A stretch of DNA of 64,000 bases from Epiperipatus broadwayi (GCA_028023455.1 JAQFVV010000027.1:3841845-3905844), one strand, 5' to 3'. Shown: positions 48,681 to 61,316, numbered from the stretch's first letter. Notes: generated by a model from the sequence alone, not told the origin. Numbers and translations: made by a program.

Positions 48681-50883
48681 AGTAATTTCATAGTAAAGAA
48701 AATTGGCAGTCTATGAGCCAAAGCACATTTTTGAGTAAATAAACAGATCCTGCATGTTTTAGGGCTGTGGTAGAATTGTAGATTCTAGAGGACAAAATGG
48801 ATCATGGCCCAACTCTCCCATTTTCAATTGTTAAACTTCTTATGAATTCCCAAGCAAAAGACCATTCGATATTTTCATCCATATACTAAATAAAACATTA
48901 GTTGGGCTTGAAGTTATCAAGTGTTCTGAAAAGGGGGAATGGGCATATTTGAGATGAAAGGATGAAATAAAGAAAATTTCAGAATAATTAGAAAAAAAAG
49001 ACTTGTAATATATTGTGAAATTTTGGAGACGTATTTGTAATAGTAATAATAAATTATGATGATTTTTATAATTGTCTGTTACTGTGATATAATTTGGCAT
49101 GCATATATGTATAATGTAATTAATACCTTCATACACTGCCAAGAATACTTGGTTTATTTAATTTATTTCGTTCTTTATTATTGCTTGCTTCTAAATCTAT
49201 CAGATCATATTTTCCTCCTATTGTTATAATGTATATGAGTTACATCATAAATGATGAGATGTTTTTGACAAAGTTTAAGATTTTCGTCTATGTTTTATGA
49301 TTTAATTAATCTAACATATTTATCGTAAAAATACATTAGGTGGTTAATTGGAGAAAACAATTGATTGTTTCTCAGTTACAGTACTTGTGTCTAATTTCAT
49401 TCATTTTATTGTAATGGATTTTTATTTATTCTCATTGGTAGAGAGTGTTGTTATATTGGGTCTTGGATTCGAATTAGGCAAAGGGTAATTTTAATGGTAA
49501 TGGAGGAATGTAAGGCCACACCTTACATTATAAATATATAGATAGATGACAGAGATATCAAAGTTGTAAATGGAAAGAAATTGATGTTTAATAATATGGA
49601 CTTCAAAAACAGAAATTAAAAAGGAAAATGATTAACAATATTGTACACTTAATAATATTTTTATTATCAAAAATTTTAAGTGTTTAAGGCTTCACTTATA
49701 CCCATAATGCCAGTAGATAGAATCCACAGGGATAAAAATGATTGTATATTCAGCTCCCAATGACGGAAGATTGAAATTTTACGTGCAAAAAATATATACA
49801 TGACTGGTAACAAATTTTGACATAAATCATATATCATTCAAGTACCAAATTTAAGTGACATTAAAAATAGATTTGCAGTTTGGCCTAGCTTCCTAAATAA
49901 ATATAGAAAGTAGTTCCATTGTTTTTAGAAATAAAAAAATGATTTTAGATGTAATTATGTTTGGATGTTGATTTGGCATTCTACCACAACATTTAAATCT
50001 TGTTTGCATTTTCAAATGTGATTTTAATTTTGCTACATATTTTTTGTATATGCTTTTTGTAATTTTCTGTTTAGTTCAATTGAAATACCTTTACTTTTTA
50101 TTTCATTTTTGTTTGAAATTATCTATGTCTTATGATGTTTACTTTGTCTTATCTGCTTGTTTTACATTAACTTATAATTACTACTGATTTCTATTTAATT
50201 ATTTTTTTCTCTTTGATTCACAGTTCATCAATGATTTTATTACTCATTATGTAGAACACAATCCATTTAAGAAGATTATGGTTATTTTAACCCATATAGC
50301 TCTTATATATATATATATAGTCTGCTAATGTCAACTGGTAGCAGTTGAGGTAGGTTTATGAAATTAATCGAAAGTACTTCTGCGGATTGAAAGACTGTTT
50401 GTAATAGTTTATTACCGTTATATTTATTATATTTATTATGATATATATATATATTAATTTTTTGATTAGTTAGCTGTATTTAAAGTAGGATATAAAACAT
50501 ATATCATAACAAAAATGTTAAATTTAAAGAATATGCAATCATAGTATTATTAATTTTTGATATGTAATAGTATAAATAGCTTAATATATAGAGTTTAAAG
50601 ATGAAATTCTGTAGAGATAGTTAATACACACCTTTTATTTGTAGTTATTTATATTATAAACAGTCATATATAATTCCATTATAATAGTTTTTAATAAATA
50701 CAAGCATATTTACATTGTGCCTATATAAATATATAAGATTTATTAAAAATTACAATAGTAATAAATTAAATCTCAGTTTATTAAGATATCAGTGATCCTT
50801 TAAAAGGTGAATGTTCAAGTTTGTGTGCAGAATTCTAGTAAAGAAGAATAAAAATTATTTTGTTATAAGATAATTTATTTTAA

Positions 50884-50937
<54 letters not shown>

Positions 50938-51055
50938 CTAGATATAAATATTATTAATAAATGTCTTATTTAAAATAAATTAGTATTAAAATTTATTAAA
51001 ATCATAATTATATTTTAAATTTAAGTATAAAAGTTATTCAATTTAATTTAATAAT
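48681..51055. other. Unannotated AT-rich DNA with an AAT microsatellite
   Basis: Contains (AAT)n at 50,886-50,938 and short TA runs near 50,310 and 50,440. A 100-codon minus frame at 48,840-49,142 has no motif. Confidence 0.35.
50886..50938 (+). repeat. (AAT)n microsatellite, about 17 units
   Basis: Perfect trinucleotide run. Confidence 0.95.
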
Positions 51056-51057
51056 TG

Positions 51058-51358
51058 AAACACAGGCTTAATATATACCATGTGTCTATATATGTAATAT
51101 AGGGTATATGAGCACAGACTTTCACATGACCCACCACTCTCCACTCCATCTAATAACACTGATACACTCAAGCACATATATGCTGAAAAGATAAATAATC
51201 CCCAATATACGTATTTCATGCTAAACCAGCAATCATCAGTTGGTCCAGATTATCATCTCCCACACATATATACTATAAGTGCTCAGATATATATTAAGAT
51301 AGACAATCTTCATACTTTAATGGACTGGCTCCAACTCTTCAATCGTCCATCCATATAG
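51058..51358 (-). mobile_element. HH-SINE copy, near-complete
   Basis: Reverse complement of copy 1 and more complete at the 5' side (outer flank AACTCTTCAATCGTCCATCC at about 51,335). The B box is degenerate (TGCTCATATACCC). Confidence 0.7.
51195..51253 (-). ncRNA. Type I hammerhead ribozyme (HH-SINE), core intact
   Basis: Minus strand CTGATGA (plus 51,233-51,239), stem II TGCT/AGCA with loop, and GAAA (plus 51,214-51,217). Stem III ATACGTAT is a perfect palindrome with A as cleavage base. Proximal stem I is CCAA/TTGG; distal stem I is ATAATC/GATTAT, six perfect pairs. This is the best-paired member of the family. Confidence 0.75.
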
Positions 51359-52365
51359 TTTTTAAAATATTTATTAATATTAATTATTTTTAAATAATGT
51401 AGACAGAAAAATAATTATGTAAAAAAATGGTGGGTTGATTTTCAGATATTGACCAATAAAATTAATTTAGTTAGTTTTCTGACGTCATACTGTTTACTAT
51501 ATATAAGGTAAATAGCAGACAAACTTGAGAGCATTCATTAAAAGTAAAAGTGAATACTTGTTTCACTAAATTCTTTAAAAAAATATAAAATTTTATTATA
51601 TTTTATCTTTTATAAAGTACGTTAAAGTTATTGATAACGAGCTGAATAGTGATACAATATATTTTAAGAGTGGTATTTAAAAATAATGGAGTGAAACAAA
51701 TACAAGTTTCTTCTTAATAACCTAATTATATTCTTGGATGTCAAATCAAAATTAAAGTGACAACTAGTAGAATTTTAAAAAAACTGTTAAGTTTATTATC
51801 ATTTGGGAAAACAATGAAAAAACAGGATAAACTATAATTATTTAAAAGGTGCCTCTATTGTCACTCAAGAGAACCTTTGGTTATCTCTGTAAGATTAATT
51901 TGATTATTAAATTATCTATAAAAAGGAAGTTTTATGTAATACAAAGCTATAATTTTTATCAACTTATAAAATTAATTTCTAGAATTTTAAAGTAATAACT
52001 TAGTGACAATTTATAAATCTAGTTAAAGAATTCTTTCTTAAGTTAAAATAACATATATTCTCGTTAAGCTTGCAAATTAGAAAGAAGAATATTCACTATA
52101 TGATTAATTGGTTATAAAACAATTTACTACGAAAGCTAAAAGATTTAATATATAATTAATTAATGATAGAACAGTTTAATATAAGAATAGATATTTGCTA
52201 TGTTTTATATGAGATAAAAAGGATGAAATATATTGTTTATTCAAGAAAATAGATTTTATGTTTAATAAGAAAATGCTAAAAAGGATAAAAAGCTACCAAG
52301 AGAATCCTTTGATCTTTTGTAATGACTAATTATTATAGAAATGATATATATTATATTATTATAGA
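51359..52365. other. Unannotated AT-rich DNA
   Basis: No recognisable feature. Confidence 0.3.
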
Positions 52366-52368
52366 CTT

Positions 52369-53093
52369 CATCATCATCAACCATTATCAATCCACTCAGG
52401 ATGAAAGTCTCTCCAAGTTTAATCCATCTTCTCCGATCTTTAGCTGCTCTTCTCCACATCACCCATGCACACTTTCTTATTTCATCCATCCATCTCACAT
52501 GTAATCTCTTTCTGGGTCTTTTACAATCTCTTGGAATCCAGTTTAAGATTTCAATTGTCCATCTATTATCATCTCTTCTAGCAGTATGTCCAGCCCAACT
52601 CCACTTCAATCTTTTAATTTTTTCAATGAGGTCAGTAACACCTGTTTGTTCTCTTACCCATACATTACATTTTTGATCTCTTCTTGTTACTCCCAACATG
52701 CATCTCTCCATACTTCTTTGAGTGGTCTGGAGTCTCTGTATTGCTATCCTATTAAGTGTCCAAGTCTCAGATCCATAAGTAAAAACTGGTAAAACACATT
52801 TGTTAAAAACCTTCCTTTTCAAACACATAGGCATATTTCCTTTTAGTATCAAGTTATTTCTACCAAAAGCACTCCAACCAAGTTTAATTCTATGATTAAT
52901 TTCATCCATTATGCTTCCATCTGTATTAATAATCTGACCAAGGTATTTGTAACTGTTAACTTCTTCTAATTCTTCATAATCAATCTTTATTTTCATATTT
53001 TGAGCAAATCGATTAAACATTACTTTAGTCTTTTTAACATTTATCTTTAGTCCTACTTTCCTACTTTCATCTGATAACTCCTGAAACATCTCA
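52369..53093 (-). pseudogene. 5'-truncated RTE copy
   Basis: Matches the last quarter of the 985-aa RTE protein from about residue 760 (FQELSDESRKVGLK) through YKYLGQIINTDG, TYGSETWTLNR and RWTIEILNWIPRDCK. A one-base deletion near 52,397 shifts the frame just before the normal LQWIDNG end. 3' tail of TGATGATGA. Only a few percent different from the intact copy, so a recent insertion; truncation at 53,093 is typical of target-primed reverse transcription. Confidence 0.85.
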
Positions 53094-53099
53094 ATATTG

Positions 53100-55390
53100 G
53101 AAAAAAAAATTAAATTTATATTTAATATTTCCCTAAGCTATTTTAATATTATAGAGTCCAAAATTTTAATGTGATTACATCAAAGGATTAAATAATAATA
53201 TGAGCTCAAAACTTTTATCAAGTTATTGTTTATTACTTTTTTATTAAAATGTTTTACTTGAAATTAGATGTATTTTGCTAACAAGGGGAGTGAAAAATCA
53301 AAAACTTCCCAGGAAGCTTTAATCATTGTTTGTTACTATGGTATTGCTGGACAAGAAGGTTGAATAAATTCTCTTTTTTTTAAAAGCGTCCCGGCCGATG
53401 CTATGACATATGAAAAATGTTTTTTTTAATTTTTGATTTTTATTATTAATGTTTTTAGATACAAATATATAATATTGTATGATAGGAGTATAAATAATTT
53501 AAATCATTTAATATTTATTTAATCTTTAGCATTAAGATGGGTTATTAATATTATTATTATTCATTCAATTTTGAAGAAAGAAGAGTATGCTACAGAATAA
53601 AAGTTTGTGTGGGTAATGTTGTAATTTAAATTTGTTATTTTAGCAGGTATGGGGATTAAAAATCTGATTGTGATAAAACTGTCTTAAAAGAGTTCAGTAA
53701 TTCCATTATAGCAATATATGTTTAATGATTGTATTAAATTAGGATTGGGATTCTATTTAAATAAATATGACTATGCCATAGGAGTATAATGTGATATACG
53801 AAAATATAAAATGAAATGAATGTTAAAGTGGAGAAGTGATTTATGATCTCAATCTTAGTAATGAAAAAAGTACAATATTGATGTTTGTCTTAATAGAGTT
53901 GTTTTGTAATGTGATCTATAAAGTTTATCAATGAATACATGATGGGAAAGTAAGATTATACTATTAGACAAGAGAAAGTTAATAGAGATAGATGCTGAGG
54001 ATATATGGTGTGAAAAGGATAAGTTAAAATTCTAGGATAAGAAAAATATCATCCTGAAGAATTGATGAGTTTAGAGAGTTTAATCAATGTGGTACCCATA
54101 TTATTATCATAAGGAGATGAGAGGATTTTCCAAAGAAACATGAATTTTATATTCCATAAGAGCTTGATAAATAATCCAGGATATATTGAGGTAGAATCAT
54201 TAAGGAAAGTGACTACCTACCAAATCATAGCATGTCATAAAGAGAGGATATGTCCATTCCTATATGTTTTGATACAATAATTTAATAAGATCAGTTTCTT
54301 ATCTATAAAGTTTTATTTAGGCTATTAGAATATATAATAGTCATCATAGGTTGGCCAGTTATTCTTTTTGAACTTATAGTTTGTCTTCCTAACTTTTGTT
54401 AGAATGGGATCAGAAATAGTAGGGCCATGCACAAAACAAATATTATTGAATTCAATCAAAAATAAGAATAGCTTATTGTTTGAAAAGATAAATGAGAACA
54501 AAATAAGAATGCAAATGTCAGTGAGAGAGATGTAGAATGCATAAAAGTAACTGATAATTTTGATAGAGAGAATCTTTGATTCAATTATTTTGTATTATCT
54601 TAAGATTACCAGAACATAAACAATATTGTTAATAAATTGTATTAATATGTTTTCATACTATTTTTAAATTTGAGTGATATCAAAGTATTATAATTTTGTT
54701 CAAATAATTGGGATTACAATTAATTATTTAAATATGTTGGACATGGTATGGAAATTACCTATCAGGATGAACTCATGGATGGTAAAATTAGTTGATAATA
54801 TAAAGGAAGGCATATCAATTGATAATAATAAACTTATCATTTTTGGACCAAATAATACAGATATAATTTGAGTGTCTGAGTGAAAAGAATGTTATTTTTA
54901 TTTATTGTAAATGTAAAGAATTTTATTGTAAATTTGTAATTATTTAAGTATTAATTTTGTGAATCAATTATGTAATACATGATATTTTGTTATTGTATGT
55001 ATGAATTGTTTTATTGTTAAAAATTAATAACTATTTTAATTTAAAACTTGTCTAGTAGCTTTATTTCTGTCTAGAATCATTTCTATCACAAAGCCATATT
55101 ATTAAAGCATATAATCAAAATAAAGTCATTACGTAAAATATATTTATTGAATATTTTATTTAAAAAATTATACTAAAGAAATGGGAACTTAATAAATTAA
55201 TTATTATTTTGTTAATTATAATTTTATTAAAGTAATATTTCATTTATTTATATTTTATTAAATATGAAAACACTTGAAAAATTATTTGAAAATTGAAATT
55301 TAAAGTTATCATATGTGTAGAGCAGTAAAAAGTCACATTATTTCCAATAATCACATTCTTATTTTAAAATCCAGTTAAAATTTATTGTAT
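53100..55390. other. Unannotated DNA with one SINE fragment
   Basis: TCCCGGCCGATGCTATGACA at 53,390 recalls the tRNA-like fragment at 10.56 kb. The 65-codon frame at 54,674-54,871 has no motif. The rest is unrecognised. Confidence 0.35.
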
Positions 55391-55394
55391 GGTA

Positions 55395-55640
55395 TATATT
55401 CAAATTTATAAATGTTATATATAGAGCTCACAAAATATGCTCTTATCAGGTTTTGTGAATATTTCCAACCCCAGACCGGTTTCTGCTTCTGGCATCATCA
55501 GTGAGGTGCCAGGATATTCAAGCATTAGATTAAAAATACCAGAACAATCCCAGCACTTTATCTAATGTATAACTATTAAGTTAAGAGCTTATTTTGCAGC
55601 TCTCTATATATAATATTTGTAAATGCAAAGGGTAGTTGTT
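55395..55640 (-). mobile_element. HHR-bearing element (family HR-3), copy 1
   Basis: Shares the ribozyme and the flanking CTCT..TATATAATATTTGTAA with 58,380-58,580. Boundaries uncertain. The ribozyme is of the kind reported in Penelope-like elements. Confidence 0.55.
55457..55519 (-). ncRNA. Type I hammerhead ribozyme, full fold
   Basis: Minus strand CTGATGA (plus 55,495-55,501), stem II TGC/GCA with loop CAGAA, GAAA (plus 55,480-55,483), stem III ACCGGT (plus 55,475-55,480) and cleavage base C (plus 55,474). Proximal stem I is CCTCA with TGGGG. Distal stem I is GAATAT with ATATTC (plus 55,514-55,519 and 55,457-55,462). All catalytic positions are present. Confidence 0.78.
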
Positions 55641-55895
55641 TTATAGACATCCACACCACATAAGGGCATTGTTTTTCTTGAATAAATATAACTTATGAAC
55701 ATTCCCAGGTCTTTTTTTTTAATTTGAATTCCTTGTTTTTTTACTTTTTTTTTAAATTTACAAATAAATTAAACACAAATTTTATTTTATTTTTTTGTAA
55801 ACATTTATTTTTATTAACATCAACAAAATAAATAAATATAAAAGAAAATCAACATTTTTCAGGGTTTTTTTTTTGTTTCTTTCTGTTTTTTAAAT
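55641..55895. other. Unannotated T-rich DNA
   Basis: Nothing but homopolymer-rich sequence. Confidence 0.3.
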
Positions 55896-55899
55896 GTAA

Positions 55900-56125
55900 A
55901 ACTTAGTATGCTTATTATGGTTGTATTTTTGTTTTCCTATTTTTGTTTAAAAAATAAATATTAAAATTAGTAACCTTTTTTTTTTTTGGTTTCGCTTTTT
56001 TTTTAAAATAACATAAACAAATTTAAAACTTATTACGATTTTTTTTGGGGGTTTCACTTTGTTTTTAAAACATCAAAAAAATTAAAACTTATTACATTTT
56101 TTTTTGTTTGGTTCCGCTTGAAACG
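55900..56125 (+). repeat. T-rich tandem repeat, about three units of 60-70 bp
   Basis: Units contain a long T run, GGTTTCGCTT / GGTTTCACTT / GGTTCCGCTT, then TTAAAACTTATTAC. A single related unit lies near 57,105-57,160. Confidence 0.6.
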
Positions 56126-58380
56126 GTATTATTTAACCATCATTTTGTTTCATCTACTATATTAGTTAGTACCTTTTCCACCAGTTCGAACCTTCACAGT
56201 CCACGTATATAATCAGAATAATTTATTTTGATATGTAATAGCATATATTTACATGTATGTGTGGATATGTGCACACATTTAATATATTAATGTCTGTATG
56301 TGTATAATGTATATGCAGTTATAAATTTAAAATTAATAAAATGATATAATTAAATTAAGTTGTGTGAACATTATTATATGTGTGTAACCACTTACATATA
56401 TATGCGAGAGAATCCGTAATGCAAAAGATTTAAAGAAGCATTACAACCCTCAAATTAATAGAAATTTGAAATATTCTCAGTTAAAAACTCTTTATTTAAA
56501 TGCATTGGTATATAAATTTCAATTCCTGAGATAGTCTCACACACATATATAATAAAATGTTTACAAACTCTTTTAAAAAAAAGTTATCTGTTTTTATAAA
56601 AAAAAAAGTTGTCAATTCTTGGGAAACCATCTGTAAGCAATCAGCAACAACTGAAATCAACCTATCATTAGGGTCTTATAGACATTGACCCTGCTTATGT
56701 ATTCCTTATTTAGTATATTCATTGCAACCTTTGAACAATAATTAGAAAGCAATAAATTTCTTAAGATAGCAATTAATGAAACTTGGGATTAAAATTTTAA
56801 ATGTATTTTAAAAATAAAAACTTGCCTATTTCTTAAATTAAATTCTAAAACTCTAAACGCTTGTTAAATAATAACTTATTCAGGCATTATTCTATTACTT
56901 GCTGATATTTGTTTTATATATGTTTACTATATAACCCACATGCGTGTGTCATTTAATGCACTTATGTTTATTTAATCTATATTTAAGAATTAAAATATAT
57001 TAAATTATAATCAATGTGTTGCATATCATTCATAGTCCATTTCAAATCTTAGTTAAATTCCTTAATATTAGTGTTAATTATTAATGTATGCATCAAAAAA
57101 TTTCACATTTATTACGGTTTCTTTTTTTGGTATAAATAAATTTAAAAAAACAAGCTGTTTGCAGCTACAGTAATATATCAGATGTATAGCTTGAACAAAG
57201 TGGTCATTAATTGCAAAAATCAAACAACATCTAGGTTTTCCATGTTCTTTGTCTCATTGAGGTTATCGAGAATATGTTATTTGACATGTTACCTTCTTCA
57301 AAGTATGTTAATACATACCCTTTGACAATGTTTTGCACCTTAAAACTTGACTACAGAAGTTTGTAAAACCTCCGATAATTATTGCTTGCTCAAATTGTAT
57401 GATTTAAAAAAAAAAAAACTCTATTTGCAATTAACCATTTATACATTATTGGAAGACACACACCCTCACACAACACCATAAAAAAGTGTGAAGTGTGCAA
57501 ATTTGCTGAAATAATTTACTGCGATGCAACAACATGGCCTGCAATGTGTAGTACAACAGAATTGTTGTATACATTAACATATGGCCATAAAAATACGTTC
57601 GCCGCATAAATGGCATTTTTATGTGTTTTAGCACATAATTCATGCCATCACATGGTGTGAATCTATAAAACAGCTACCATACAATCTTATTAAATTAGGT
57701 CATGTGACATCTGGCTTGGATTTTTTTTGTAAATTCAAATATTATATTATTCCAAAATATGTTATTAATAAAGTCTATTATAATGTTTGTTTTTAAAAGA
57801 TAAAATTAAGATGGTTAAATGCTAATTAATTCATGTATTTAATTGAGTTAGATAATAGAAAGTATGGTTAAATTATAAAGCTTTTGATTATTACTAAACG
57901 ATTATTCTGTTTTCATGATAGTTATTTGTATAAATAGGAGAGTAAATATTTATAAGTTTAATAAATTATTTAATTTAAAGTAGATGAATAGATTATTAAT
58001 CTCAATGTATTATTGTTATGGTTAGATTAAGTATCAAATAAGGAGTTTAGTTTATGTTTGTGTGAATGGATCTCAAAAAAATCCCTCTTGTTATTTAATT
58101 ACATAACTACCAATAATTGTTATTATATTTTAAAAACGAATAATCATTGTTTGTTGTAGGGTTAGGATGGTAGCGGGAGAATTTCTACAATAACAATGCC
58201 ATTGTGGAGTATATTTTATATGCTTCTCAGTGTTAAAACCTATATGTTGTGACCATCACTGCAGTCTATCTTATGTATTATTTATTATATTGTACATTCT
58301 GTTCAGACTAGAGAGAGTCTCATATCGTATCATTGTGTATTGTTGAGCTAGTATAGTATAAGTATCATTTATCAGTGTTC
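56126..58380. other. Unannotated AT-rich DNA
   Basis: AGGTCATGTGACATCTGGCTTGG at 57,698 recurs as AGATCATGTGACTTCTGACTTGG at 58,544, so part belongs to the HR-3 neighbourhood. No gene seen. Confidence 0.35.
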
Positions 58381-58580
58381 TTAAGGGTTAGGCTACAATG
58401 CTTTGCAGAATATTCCTAATCCCAGACCAGTTTCTGCTACTGGCCAACTCAGTGGTCTGGGTGAGGGATATACTGCAAGGCTTGTTAAAAGATTATTTAT
58501 GAGCTCTTTATATAATATTTGTAATACAAGCTTGTTTAAATTAGATCATGTGACTTCTGACTTGGTTTTTTTTAAATATA
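58380..58580 (-). mobile_element. HR-3 element copy 2, decayed ribozyme
   Basis: Minus strand, ribozyme region at 58,408-58,475: CTGAGTTGG replaces CTGATGATG, while GAAACTGGTCTGGG and the flanking GAATATTC/ATAT segments remain. The plus frame here is incidental. Confidence 0.55.
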
Positions 58581-58591
58581 TGTATATTTAA

Positions 58592-59012
58592 TCAGTTAAC
58601 ATGTAGACAATCCCAATATCAATAACAATCAACAATCTCAACCTGTTGTCAAGGCAACCTCCTTTTAAGAATAAGGGTGAACTCCATTTTTATTTATGGT
58701 CCCATATATTTATATAGAGACTAAAGATTGCAAAATTTGAAAATTATAATTGCAGTTTGTAATATTATAATTGATTATTTATTAATTTGTATCCAGAAAA
58801 TATTATATTTACCTATTTAAAGAGGTTTATTTAAACTTCTTTGCATCAATAATGCGATCTCTGTGGACATGTTGCAATCTTTAATGTCTATATAAGTATA
58901 TTGAATCATAAATAAAGGTGGATTCCACCTTTATTGTTAAAAGTTTACCTTGACAACAGATTGAAATTATTGAATGTTATTGATATTGGGTTGTCTAAGT
59001 GTTGACTGATTT
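58592..59012. mobile_element. Foldback/MITE, about 410 bp
   Basis: Arms of about 145 bp: 58,592-58,745 against 58,862-59,012. They share GACAA.CCCAATATCAATAAC, CTGTTGTCAAGG and AAAGATTGCAA in inverse orientation. Ends CAGT..ACTG. No ORF, no ribozyme. Confidence 0.7.
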
Positions 59013-59068
59013 TAATGATTTGCTTATAACCCCATTTCGCCTTGAACATTTTTACACTTAATATATAT

Positions 59069-59732
59069 ATATGAAAAACAAAAAACAAGTTAAACTTGCT
59101 AACGCTTGTATTTATGATCAATAGATGGTGTTTTACCAAAACACCGTCAAAGCATATGTTTGTTTACATAAATGTCAGAGTAAGCATTCACTATCTCTTT
59201 CATTAGTTCCACCCTCAGATCATGATTTCAAGCTGATTTTCTATCCTTAGTGAAGGATAGGAATAAGAAACTAGATCTAAACACTAAACTCCGAGCGTTT
59301 ATGAAACAATTTCTATTCAGCTTGCAAGCATGAATTTTTTAGACACATAATGTCTTCAAACTCAGCATAGCAAGCCAGATAGCTATATGCGTCTGATATT
59401 AGTTCAGGATTACAACATAGTAGAAGCCTCTGCAATATATATCATTGCAAGAAAACTAAAAGATTCACACTTGTAAGCTGAATAGAAATTGTTTCATAAA
59501 CGCTCGGAGTTTAGTGTTTAGATCTAGTTTCTTATTCCTATCCTTCACTGATGATAGCAAATCAGCTTGAAATCATGATCTGAGGATGGAACTAATGAAA
59601 GAAATAGTGAAGGCTTACTCTGACATTTATGTAAACAAACATATGCTTTGATGGTGTTTTTGGTAAAATGCCATCTATTGATCATAAATACAAGCGATAG
59701 CAAGTTTAATTTGTTTTTTGTTTTTCATAAAA
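59069..59732. mobile_element. FB-2 foldback with outer arms
   Basis: Inner palindrome between TGATCA at 59,115 and 59,679; outer arms (GAAAAACAAAAAACAAG / CTTGCTAACGC) extend it. Equivalent to the 44.5 kb element but longer. Its right half carries an intact hammerhead; the left half a degenerate one (minus, about 59,206-59,265). Confidence 0.8.
59532..59595 (+). ncRNA. Type I hammerhead ribozyme in FB-2, full fold
   Basis: CTGATGA at 59,548-59,554, stem II AGC/GCT, GAAA at 59,569-59,572, palindromic stem III ATCATGAT with cleavage base C59,580. Proximal stem I is CCTTCA with TGAGGA, five pairs. Distal stem I is TTATTCC (59,532-59,538) with GGAACTAA (59,588-59,595), seven pairs and one bulge. 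Confidence 0.78.
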
Positions 59733-59734
59733 GT

Positions 59735-60084
59735 ACCTTTGAAGTTTTCTTGCAATGATATATATTGCAGAGGCTTCTACTATGTGGTGATACTGAACTG
59801 ATATCAGACCCATATAGCTATCTGGCTTGCTATGCTGAGTTTGAAGACATTACGTGTCTAAAAGTTCACACTTGCAAGATGAATAGAAATTGTTTCATAA
59901 ATGCTCGGAGTTTAGTGTTTAGATCTAGTTTATTATTCCTATCCTTTACTGATGATAGCAAGTCAGCTTGAAATCATGATCTGCGGGTGGAACTTACGAA
60001 AAAGATAGTGAATGCTTACTCTGATGTTTATGTAAACAAACATACGCTTTGATGGTGTTTTTGGTAAAACACCATCTATTGATC

Positions 60085-60085
<1 letters not shown>
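59735..60085 (+). mobile_element. FB-2 half element
   Basis: Inverse of 59,115-59,457, ending in TGATCA at 60,080-60,085. It carries its own ribozyme. A (TA)n tract of about 20 bases separates it from the PLE inverted pair. Confidence 0.75.
59933..59997 (+). ncRNA. Hammerhead ribozyme in FB-2 half element, boxes intact
   Basis: CTGATGA at 59,949-59,955, stem II AGC/GCT, GAAA at 59,970-59,973, stem III ATCATGAT, cleavage base C59,981. Distal TTCC/GGAA is kept. Proximal stem I is weaker (CCTTTA against TGCGGG). Confidence 0.65.
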
Positions 60086-60115
<30 letters not shown>

Positions 60116-60231
60116 CAGTATTTAAAAGTTTATAAAAATATATCTATAACCGTCACTTAGAAGCACTTTCAACTACCTTTATAGTTTTTGTCAACTAATA
60201 CTCTAAAATGTCAGCTTTCCCATAATTCCAT

Positions 60232-61312
60232 GATGTCAACTTTCCCATAATTCTGTGATCTTAATGTTTGCTGCTTTCCTATTAATTAAATCTTTCTTAT
60301 ATTTATATATTAACATTGCTTCTTTAATTTTTCTTTTATTATTATTTCTTTCAGTTTTCAATATTTTTACATTACTATAATTAAAATCAAAGCCATATAT
60401 ACATGATTTATTATGGTCATAAAAGACAGAAGATGATAAATTATCATTATTTTTATAATTTTGTTTTGTATTTTGAACCCTTTTTAATAATAAGAAGTGC
60501 TCCTTTGTTCTTTTTTTCAATGTGCACCTCAATTCACCTATATATCCACTGCCAGACTTACATGTCCATTTGTAAATGATACAATTTTTATTTGACAATA
60601 AAGTCTTATCTTTTGAATTATTTATTAATTTATTTAAAGTAGGTGGTGCATGCAATATCACATATACTTTAATATATTTTCTTAATTAAACTTGCCTGTT
60701 GATTTGCAATATATGATATTGATATCAAAATTTTTTTATCAGAAGAATTAACAGTATTATTATTATTATTTTTATATTTAGAATTAAAAATTCAACAGTA
60801 TAATAAACACAATAATAATTATATCCAACGTTTAACAATTCATTATAATAAACTTCAATATTTTTGGTTTTATCCGATGCATATTTACAAAAATTATCAT
60901 TTCTAAATAAGAAGGACTTCAAACCTGCCATTTTATGTGACATTGATACTTTTGATTCATATGGAATATATCCTCTTTTTGCTATTGGTTTAAGAGTCAT
61001 ATAGTAATCCAGTTTATCTTTGTTTCTAGTTATATTGAGATCTAAAAATTGAACATTCATAGAATTTTCATTTGTTTTAATCTATTTTAAGCCCTTTATA
61101 TTATTTAATTCATTAAACAAATCATTAATAGCATTTGGTTTTCCACAAACAAAAACATCATCAACATATCGTTTGTATAAAGTAATATTTTCCTGATAAT
61201 ATTCATTTTTCAAAATATTTTCTTCATATGTAGATATAACAAAATTACATATTTGGGCAACTATAGGAAGACCCATTGGCCAGCCATTACTCAATTTATA
61301 AAATTCATACAA
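60232..61312 (-). pseudogene. PLE reverse transcriptase/GIY-YIG endonuclease, minus arm, broken
   Basis: Three frames: 61,312-61,082 with NGWPMGLPIVAQ (RT motif B) and YKRYVDDVFVCG (motif C); 61,060-60,725 (thumb region FLDLNITRNK); 60,661-60,236 with IIYKWTC and GSGYIGE (GIY-YIG) and the C-terminal KEAMLIYKYKKDL. A stop follows KGLK where the plus arm has Trp, and a frameshift near 60,760 breaks the middle. Non-functional. Confidence 0.8.
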
Positions 61313-61316
61313 TCAA

